NCBI GenBank assembly: GCA_046765875.1
Contig: JBKPSJ010000254.1
Location: 1-5,635 of the forward strand
Source: DASRHY01 sp046765875
GTDB taxonomy: Bacteria; Actinomycetota; Actinomycetes; Propionibacteriales; Kribbellaceae
Direction: 5' to 3'
DNA: 5,635 nucleotides
Part shown: one piece after another, positions 1-4,443 of the stretch
How the letters are laid out: each line of letters starts with the position of its first letter
How positions within the stretch are numbered: position 1 is the stretch's first letter
Notes under the pieces: generated by a model
Told to the model about the DNA's origin: nothing
The model's input: the letters and a program-made list of their open reading frames with translations, nothing else
Database searches by the model: none
Position numbers and translations under genes: made by a program

Positions 1-732
1 CGTCGCGCCGCGCGCCTTGGCCTCCATCACCCACTGGAACCCGACCGGGTGGCACTCGGCCATGTTCGAGCCCTCGATCAGGATGGTGTCCGCGTTCGCC
101 AGGTCCTGCTGGAACCCGGTCGCCCCGCCACGGCCGAACGAGGTCCCCAGACCGGGGACCGTCGAGGAGTGTCAAATACGCGCCTGGTTCTCGATCTGGA
201 TCGCGCCCATCGCCGTGTACAGCTTCTTCATGAGGTAGTTCTCCTCGTTGTCGAGGGTCGCTCCTCCGAGGCTGGCGATGCCCATCGTGCGGCGGTGCTC
301 CGGCTGCCAGAACTCCGCCCGGGTCTTGAGGACGCGGTCCGCGATCAGGTCCATCGCGGTGTCGAGGTCGAGGTCCTCCCACTCGGTGCCATACGGCCGG
401 CGGTACCGGACCTTGGTCTGGCGCAACGACGAGGTGACCAGTTGCTTGCTGGCGCTGCCCTTCGGGCACAGCCGGCCCCGCGAGACCGGGCTGTTCGGGT
501 CGCCCTCGATCTGGATGACCTGCTCGTCCTTGACGAAGACCTTCTGCCCGCAGCCGACCGCGCAGTACGGGCACACCGAGTCGACCACCCGGTCCGCGCC
601 GGCGATCCGGCCACGCAACTCCGCGCTGCGCTTCGACTGCGCCGCCTTACCGCGGCCGAGCCGGTCCGTGCCGCGGACCTGCCGCAGCACCGGCCAGGGC
701 AACCTGTCTGCCATGGCGCCAGTCTTGCTCAT
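1..732 (-). CDS. fdhA: Selenocysteine-containing formate dehydrogenase, alpha (catalytic) subunit, N-terminal part; runs off the left edge
   Basis: Formate dehydrogenases of this molybdopterin oxidoreductase family oxidise formate to CO2 at a Mo/W bis-MGD centre with a Sec or Cys ligand. Seen: reading 732 to 1 gives 244 residues if the UGA at 172-174 is decoded as Sec187. An N-terminal [4Fe-4S] motif is formed by C54, C57, C61 and C89, followed by K91 (L-C-P-K-G). The molybdopterin domain begins around residue 110. The active-site block is N-Q-A-R-I-Sec187-H-S-S, and after the UGA the frame continues with clear family sequence (F-G-R-G-G, then I-E-G-S-N-M-A-E). There is no twin-arginine motif or hydrophobic signal, so a cytoplasmic location is inferred. 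ATG 732 is the first possible start, because an in-frame stop lies 9 bases upstream; no good Shine-Dalgarno precedes it, and ATG 714 (M7) is an alternative. The C-terminal three quarters, and probably the electron-transfer subunit genes, lie off the left edge. Stopping at the UGA would leave a false 186-residue fragment. Confidence 0.96.
136..174 (-). promoter_or_regulatory. Bacterial SECIS element inside the fdh coding sequence
   Basis: In the minus-strand mRNA a hairpin lies just 3' of the UGA. A 7-bp perfect stem GGUCCCC/GGGGACC closes a 5-nt loop GGUCU (core 142-160 on the plus strand). Counting the U of UGA as 1, the loop is nt 22-26, so G23 and U24 fall in the apical loop. Three further pairs (nt 11-13 with 34-36) can extend the stem if C14 bulges. 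Known: bacterial SelB recognises a hairpin at this place with loop G and U contacts. From memory, the E. coli fdhF element has the same GGUCU loop after the same 18-nt gap. The hairpin encodes V-P-G-L-G-T, so it must satisfy both protein and RNA constraints. Confidence 0.88.
172..174 (-). other. Recoded UGA: selenocysteine codon (Sec187) of formate dehydrogenase
   Basis: The minus-strand codon TGA interrupts the frame directly after A-R-I and directly before H-S-S. Known: this is the position of the catalytic Sec, or Cys in paralogues, in formate dehydrogenases. The 57 codons downstream remain in frame and encode family sequence, so this is neither a real stop nor a decayed gene. The tRNA-Sec, SelA and SelB genes in the same window make recoding the natural reading. 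Confidence 0.95.
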
Positions 733-794
733 CGCAGCGCGTCACGCAGGCTTCTGCGCGCTGCTCTTGTGGGTCACCGCGCGCTGTGGTGGGG

Positions 795-818
795 TCGCGT
801 ACCGCATAAGGTGCGCGA
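795..818. repeat. Near-perfect inverted repeat, candidate operator
   Basis: Half-sites TCGCGTACC (795-803) and GGTGCGCGA (810-818) are reverse complements at 8 of 9 positions, separated by the AT-richer spacer GCATAA. The repeat is non-coding and lies between divergent genes, where a dimeric repressor site would be expected. As RNA the mismatch becomes a G-U or A-C opposition depending on strand, so a leader hairpin is the alternative. No regulator gene lies in the window to pair with it. Confidence 0.35.
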
Positions 819-844
819 ACCCACCAGGCGGGCCGGGAACCCAC
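817..844. repeat. Direct repeat GAACCCAC, two copies 20 bases apart
   Basis: Identical octamers lie at 817-824 and 837-844, about two helical turns apart on the same DNA face. The first overlaps the edge of the inverted repeat at 795-818. A related reverse-orientation GTGGGT occurs at 769-774. This could be a binding-site array for a regulator of the hydrolase or fdh, or chance in GC-rich DNA. Confidence 0.25.
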
Positions 845-871
845 GACGTACGCTCCGATGAGTTCCCGCAC

Positions 872-879
872 GGGAGGAG
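872..879 (+). promoter_or_regulatory. Shine-Dalgarno of the hydrolase gene
   Basis: GGGAGGAG lies 11 bases before ATG 891. It decides the start: the in-frame ATG at 858 lies upstream of this site and lacks a comparable one. The site forms the right half of a small inverted repeat (TCCCG 864-868 with CGGGA 871-875). Confidence 0.7.
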
Positions 880-890
880 TCGATACTGCC

Positions 891-1766
891 ATGACGACCA
901 CGTACAGGCTTGAAACAGCCGGAGCTGAGATCGCGTACGACGTCCACGGCACTTTGCCCGCCGCCGACGGACGCCCGCCACTGGTCATGATCGCCCAGCC
1001 GATGGATGCCAGCGGCTTCGCGGCGCTGGTGTCACAGTTCCCCGACCGCACCGCGGTGACCTATGACCCGCGCGGCCTGGGCCGCAGCACCCGTAACGAC
1101 GGCCGGGTCGACAATTCGCCGACGGTCCAGGCCGGCGACGTACACGCCGTCATCGACGCGCTCGCCGCCGGACCGGTCGAGATGTTCGCGAGCAGCGGCG
1201 GCGCGGTGACCGCGCTCGCGCTCGTGAAGGCCTACCCCGCCGACGTGACCACCCTGGTGGCCCATGAGCCACCCCTGATCACGGTGCTTCCCGACGCCGA
1301 CGCGGCCGAGCGCGCTGCCGGCGGCTTCCGCGACGTGTACGAGGCCAAGGGATCGGGCGCAGGTATGGCGGCCTTCATCGCCATGACCTCGTGGCGAGGC
1401 GAGTTCACCGACGACTACTTCGCCCAGCCCGCCCCGGACCCGGCGGCCTTCGGCATGCCGGCCGGGGACGACGGCCGACGCGACGACCCGCTGCTGTCCG
1501 ACCGGTCTCGTGCGATCACCGATTATCGTCCCGATATCGACGCGCTGCTCGCGGCACCGACCCGGATCGTGATCGCGGTGGGTGAGGAGTCGCTCGGCAC
1601 CTTCACCGGACGTGCGGCCGTTGCCGTTGCCGAGCGGCTCGGCCAGCAGGCAACCGTGTTCCCCAGCCACCACGGCGGCTTCATGGGCGGCGAGTTCGGC
1701 TACGCCGGCCAACCCGAGGCCTTCGCCCGCAAACTCCGCGAGGTCCTCGACGACACACCGGGGTAG
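891..1766 (+). CDS. Alpha/beta-fold hydrolase, substrate unknown
   Basis: This 291-residue protein has the alpha/beta hydrolase fold and no signal peptide or membrane segment, so it is probably a cytoplasmic serine hydrolase. Seen: an early core strand with L-V-M-I-A-Q-P-M-D (31-39, oxyanion-hole region), then the strand-turn T-Y-D-P-R-G-L-G-R-S (57-66). The nucleophile elbow is F-A-S-S-G-G, with Ser102 as likely nucleophile; the first Gly of the usual G-x-S-x-G is Ala100. A variable lid lies around 135-215. The strand I-V-I-A-V-G-E-E (226-233) offers an acidic residue, and S-H-H-G-G (259-263) supplies the catalytic His. The start is chosen by the GGGAGGAG site; ATG 858 would add 11 residues. 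It is divergent from fdh and convergent with ltrA. Nothing in the sequence links it to selenium or formate, and fold alone does not define the substrate (esters, epoxides, haloalkanes and others are possible). Confidence 0.92.
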   Translation: MTTTYRLETAGAEIAYDVHGTLPAADGRPPLVMIAQPMDASGFAALVSQFPDRTAVTYDPRGLGRSTRNDGRVDNSPTVQAGDVHAVIDALAAGPVEMFASSGGAVTALALVKAYPADVTTLVAHEPPLITVLPDADAAERAAGGFRDVYEAKGSGAGMAAFIAMTSWRGEFTDDYFAQPAPDPAAFGMPAGDDGRRDDPLLSDRSRAITDYRPDIDALLAAPTRIVIAVGEESLGTFTGRAAVAVAERLGQQATVFPSHHGGFMGGEFGYAGQPEAFARKLREVLDDTPG

Positions 1767-1792
1767 CCAGGCTGTTCGGCGACTGGTGCTAC
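1763..1792. terminator. Possible bidirectional hairpin between convergent genes
   Basis: GTAGCCAG (1763-1770) can pair with CTGG (1783-1786) and CTAC (1789-1792), giving 8 bp with a TG bulge around a 12-base loop. The stem contains both stop codons: TAG 1764-1766 of the hydrolase and TAG (CTA 1789-1791) of ltrA. There is no T-run on either side, as is common for actinobacterial hairpins, so the call is tentative. Confidence 0.3.
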
Positions 1793-2994
1793 TGGCCGCC
1801 AACAGACGTGCGGGTCGCGATTGCGGCGAGTACGACCAGGACGGCGACCAGGGCGGAAACGGCCACGACACCGGGAAGGTGGGCAGCCAGCGGGAGTGCG
1901 GCCACGAGGAGTGCGGTGGTGATCGTCGTGGCCAGCGGCAGCACGTGGCTCGGCGAGTGGCCGGCCCGGACCAGGCACGCGGCCACTCCGAGAAGGTACA
2001 GCGCCGGACCGCCGAACAGTGCCAGCGCCCCGGCCATGCCCAGCTCGTGATGGGGATGCGCGATCACCAGTTCGTCGCCGACGGCGGTGAGCACGATCCC
2101 GCCGATGATCGGCAGGTGCAGGTACGTGTAGACGTCGCGGCCGATCGCACCGACCTCCTCGATGCTGCTGTGGCTGATCCGCTCGACGAGGATGCCCGCG
2201 GCGCCGCTGAAGTAGATCCACCACAGCGCGGTCGAGGCCAGAAATGCCAACCCGAGGGAGAGGACGACTGCCCAGTCCAGCTCGGCCTGCGACGCTGTGA
2301 CCCCGGCGAGCACGATGCTCTCGCCGAGAGCGATGATCACGAACAGCTGGAACCGCTCGGCGAAGTGGTCGCCGGTGATCTGCCACTGCTGGTGCGGCGT
2401 ACGGCCGAGGACCGGCAGCCAGTACCGCACCAGCGGAGCGGCGAGGTCCATCGTCAGGGCGGCCAGCCACAGCGGCCAGCGGGCGCCGTCTAGCAGCCCG
2501 CCGAGGATCCACAGCGGAAGGGACAGGAGGCTCCACGCGAGGATCTGAATGAAATTGCGATGGAACGGCCCGCGCGGCGTCACCACGACGACGAACGCGT
2601 TGCGGACGACCTGCAGGCCGGCGTAGCTGGCCCCGAAGAGCAGGGCCCGGCTGCCGAAGCCCGCCGGGATGGCGATAGCCATGAGCAGGCTCGCGAGCAT
2701 GACGACGACGAGCACGAGCCGCACCGGCACCGACTCGGGGTCGAACCAGTTCGTCATCCAGGTCGTGTAGTTCCACGCCCAGTAGACCGCGATCAGCATC
2801 AGGGTCGCCTGTGCCGCCGCTATCCAGGTGACACCGGCATTCAGTACGTGGTGGGAAAGCTGGGTGACCGCGAAGACATAGACGAGATCGAAGAACAGCT
2901 CGAAGAACGTGGCCCGGTGCTCGGTGCCGCGGCGCCGCAGGTACGGCAGATCCGGCACCACGCTTGCGCTCTGCGGAGAAGCCGGCTCAGACAC
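1789..2994 (-). CDS. ltrA: LtrA family (low temperature requirement protein A) multi-pass membrane protein
   Basis: This 401-residue integral membrane protein belongs to the LtrA family, named for a Listeria locus needed for growth in the cold; the molecular function is not established. Seen: a short hydrophilic N-terminus, then the family signature at the first membrane segment, F-F-E-L-F-F-D-L-V-Y-V-F-A (30-42) followed by T-Q-L-S-H. A series of hydrophobic segments runs to the C-terminus (about 52-75, 91-110, 117-138, 149-168, 172-195, 216-232, 241-262, 290-305, 320-342, 352-370 and 374-393). Conserved-looking polar motifs within the membrane part are H210-F-A-E-R-F and G224-E-S, and W-W-I-Y-F lies at 258-262. 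The start is GTG; an in-frame TAG 9 bases upstream rules out anything earlier, and the Shine-Dalgarno is weak (CGGGA close to the start). It is transcribed away from selC and converges on the hydrolase. No functional link to its neighbours is apparent. Confidence 0.94.
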   Translation of the reverse strand: MSEPASPQSASVVPDLPYLRRRGTEHRATFFELFFDLVYVFAVTQLSHHVLNAGVTWIAAAQATLMLIAVYWAWNYTTWMTNWFDPESVPVRLVLVVVMLASLLMAIAIPAGFGSRALLFGASYAGLQVVRNAFVVVVTPRGPFHRNFIQILAWSLLSLPLWILGGLLDGARWPLWLAALTMDLAAPLVRYWLPVLGRTPHQQWQITGDHFAERFQLFVIIALGESIVLAGVTASQAELDWAVVLSLGLAFLASTALWWIYFSGAAGILVERISHSSIEEVGAIGRDVYTYLHLPIIGGIVLTAVGDELVIAHPHHELGMAGALALFGGPALYLLGVAACLVRAGHSPSHVLPLATTITTALLVAALPLAAHLPGVVAVSALVAVLVVLAAIATRTSVGGQ

Positions 2995-3024
2995 GTCCCG
3001 AGCCTAGGCGAACAGACCTGAGGT

Positions 3025-3030
3025 TAGAGT
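3025..3030 (+). promoter_or_regulatory. Candidate -10 box for selC-selA-selB
   Basis: TAGAGT fits the actinobacterial TANNNT -10 pattern and ends 7 bases before the first base of the tRNA, so transcription could start at or next to the mature 5' end. No -35 match is visible upstream. It lies in the 43-base gap between the divergent ltrA start and selC. Confidence 0.28.
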
Positions 3031-3037
3031 GACGCGC

Positions 3038-3132
3038 GGAGGCGTACCTCGTCTGGTGACGGGCGCGGTCTTCAAAACCGTTGTGACCGGGTACCCCGGT
3101 CAGGCGGGTTCGATTCCCGTCCGCCTCCGCCA
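3038..3132 (+). tRNA. selC: tRNA-Sec (anticodon UCA) with encoded CCA
   Basis: This is the UGA-decoding tRNA charged with serine by SerRS and converted to Sec-tRNA by SelA. Seen: 95 bases, the same length I recall for E. coli selC. The acceptor is GGAGGCG (3038-3044) with CGCCTCC (3122-3128), then G73 and CCA (3130-3132). The D-stem is 6 bp (3048-3053 with 3058-3063) around a 4-base loop TGGT, a tRNA-Sec trait. The anticodon stem is 3065-3069/3077-3081 with TCA at 3072-3074 after T. The long variable arm is a perfect 8-bp stem TGACCGGG/CCCGGTCA with loop TAC (3084-3102). The T-arm is GCGGG/CCCGT with loop TTCGATT (3104-3120). Bacterial tRNA-Sec usually has 8 acceptor pairs; here the eighth is T3045 opposite C3121, a mismatch, while G3103 could pair C3121 instead. 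A standard tRNA scan may miss this gene or call it a suppressor tRNA. Confidence 0.95.
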
Positions 3133-3141
3133 ACCTGCTCC

Positions 3142-3148
3142 GGGAGGT
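3142..3148 (+). promoter_or_regulatory. Shine-Dalgarno of selA
   Basis: GGGAGGT lies 3 bases before ATG 3152 and begins 9 bases after the tRNA CCA end. It fixes the selA start just outside the tRNA. The spacing is shorter than usual. Confidence 0.7.
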
Positions 3149-3151
3149 GCC

Positions 3152-4441
3152 ATGGCCGACGACCCACGCCGGGCCGTACCCCGGACCGACGAGGTACTCG
3201 CCGATCCGCGGCTGGTCGCGGCCGCCGCACGCCTTGGCCGGACCGTGGTCAAGCGGATCGTGACCGATGTGCTGGCCCGGTGCCGACACGGTGAGATCGA
3301 CCCGGCGCAGGTCATCGCGGTGGCGCTAGGGTCGTTGCCGGCGTACCCGGTCTCCTTGCGGCCGGTCGTCAACGCGACCGGTGTCGTCGTCCACACGAAC
3401 CTCGGCCGCGCACCACTGTCCGACGCGGCGATCGAGGCGCTGACGGTTGCTTCGGGCGCGACCGATGTCGAGCTCGACCTGGCCACCGGCAAGCGCGGCC
3501 GCCGGGGCGCGGGCGCACTCCGGACACTCGCCGACGCCGTACCGGATGCGGGAGGGGTCCACGTCGTCAACAACGGCGCGGCGGCGCTGGCGCTGGTCAC
3601 CTGCGCACTTGCGACGGACCGTGAGGTGATCGTCGCGCGCGGCGAACTGGTCGAGATCGGCGACGGATTCCGAATCCCGGAACTGATCGAGTCCGTCGGT
3701 GCGACGATCCGCGAGGTCGGTACGACGAACCGGGTCCGGGTCTCTGACTACACAGACGCTCTTGGTGAGCGGACCGCGTTCGTTCTCAAGGTCCACCCGT
3801 CGAACTTCCGCGTCGAAGGGTTCACCTCGTCGGTCGGTGTGGGTGACCTCGCCGGCCTGCCGGTCCCGGTCGTGGCCGACCTGGGGTCCGGTCTGCTGGC
3901 GCCGCATCCGCGGCTGCCCGACGAGCCGGACGCGGCCACGACCTTGCGCGCCGGTGCCGATCTCGTCACCGCATCCGGCGACAAACTGCTCGGCGGTCCG
4001 CAGTGCGGTCTGATGCTCGGTGAAGCCGCCTTGGTAGAGCGCTTGCGGCGGCATCCGTTCGCCCGTGCGCTGCGGGTGGACAAGTTGACGCTCGCCGCGC
4101 TGGAGGCCACGCTCACCGGTCCCGCGACGCCGGTCGCTTTGGCGCTGGCAACCGACCCGGAGGACTTGTTGCGCCGGGCAACGAACATCGTCGCCTCGCT
4201 GGACGATGCCGAAGCCGTCCGTTCACAGGCCGCGGTCGGAGGTGGCGGCGCACCTGGTGTCGTGCTGGACAGCGCCGCGGTTTCGTTGCCACCGGCACTG
4301 GCCGCGCCACTCCGCGCCCTCGACCCGGCCGTCGTCGGCCATGTCGAACGAGGCCGGCTGTTGCTCGACCTGATCGCCGTACCCCCGGCCCAGGACGATG
4401 TGATCGTCGAGGCCGTACGCCGCGTCGCCAAGGACACCTGA
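3152..4441 (+). CDS. selA: L-seryl-tRNA(Sec) selenium transferase (selenocysteine synthase)
   Basis: SelA is a PLP enzyme that converts Ser-tRNA-Sec to Sec-tRNA-Sec with selenophosphate as selenium donor; the characterised bacterial enzyme is a ring-shaped decamer in the cytoplasm. Seen: 429 residues, slightly shorter than the E. coli protein (463 from memory). The N-terminal tRNA-binding region (about 8-65) starts V-P-R-T-D-E-V-L. The signature V-N-A-T-G-V-V-V-H-T-N-L-G-R-A follows at 73-87. D243 in V-A-D-L-G-S-G suits the PLP-nitrogen contact, and the PLP lysine is K278 in S-G-D-K-L-L-G-G-P-Q (275-284). ATG 3152 is chosen because of GGGAGGT just upstream; the frame is open back to GTG 3029, but that would run through the tRNA gene. 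It lies 19 bases after selC and its TGA stop is 2 bases before selB, indicating a selC-selA-selB unit. No hairpin like the fdh SECIS core was noticed after its TGA. Confidence 0.97.
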   Translation: MADDPRRAVPRTDEVLADPRLVAAAARLGRTVVKRIVTDVLARCRHGEIDPAQVIAVALGSLPAYPVSLRPVVNATGVVVHTNLGRAPLSDAAIEALTVASGATDVELDLATGKRGRRGAGALRTLADAVPDAGGVHVVNNGAAALALVTCALATDREVIVARGELVEIGDGFRIPELIESVGATIREVGTTNRVRVSDYTDALGERTAFVLKVHPSNFRVEGFTSSVGVGDLAGLPVPVVADLGSGLLAPHPRLPDEPDAATTLRAGADLVTASGDKLLGGPQCGLMLGEAALVERLRRHPFARALRVDKLTLAALEATLTGPATPVALALATDPEDLLRRATNIVASLDDAEAVRSQAAVGGGGAPGVVLDSAAVSLPPALAAPLRALDPAVVGHVERGRLLLDLIAVPPAQDDVIVEAVRRVAKDT

Positions 4442-4443
4442 CC

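Larger units (their letters stand above)
733..890. promoter_or_regulatory. Divergent intergenic region between fdh and the hydrolase
   Basis: These 158 bases must hold the 5' signals of both divergent genes. Seen: an inverted repeat at 795-818, a direct repeat GAACCCAC at 817-824 and 837-844, and a TANNNT hexamer TACGCT at 849-854 that could be a -10 box for the hydrolase. On the minus strand TTATGC (804-809) lies in the spacer of the inverted repeat and could be part of an fdh -10 box. No convincing TTGAC-type -35 box accompanies either, so the promoters are not assigned firmly. Confidence 0.4.

Noticed and set aside
172..174. The UGA as a nonsense mutation or sequencing error in a dying fdh gene
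   Set aside because: It sits precisely at the catalytic Sec position, is followed by a SECIS hairpin and intact family sequence, and the decoding genes are nearby.
49..861. Open plus-strand frame opposite formate dehydrogenase
   Set aside because: Low-complexity R/A/V/L composition with no family motif; the minus strand encodes clear formate dehydrogenase, including its Fe-S cysteines.
858..890. Hydrolase start at ATG 858
   Set aside because: It lies upstream of the only good ribosome-binding site (872-879), and the added residues do not resemble the fold's first strand.
1700..2776. Second open minus-strand frame overlapping ltrA, and plus frames at 1582-2493 and 2560-3021
   Set aside because: Arg/Gly/Asp/Gln-rich shadow frames; the LtrA frame alone has ordered membrane segments and the family signature.
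3038..3132. tRNA-like gene as an opal suppressor tRNA or tRNA-Ser
   Set aside because: The 6-bp D-stem with a 4-base loop, the 8-bp variable arm, the UCA anticodon and the adjoining selA identify tRNA-Sec.
3029..3151. Upstream extension of selA to GTG 3029
   Set aside because: It would translate through the whole tRNA-Sec gene; ATG 3152 has its own Shine-Dalgarno and matches the family N-terminus.
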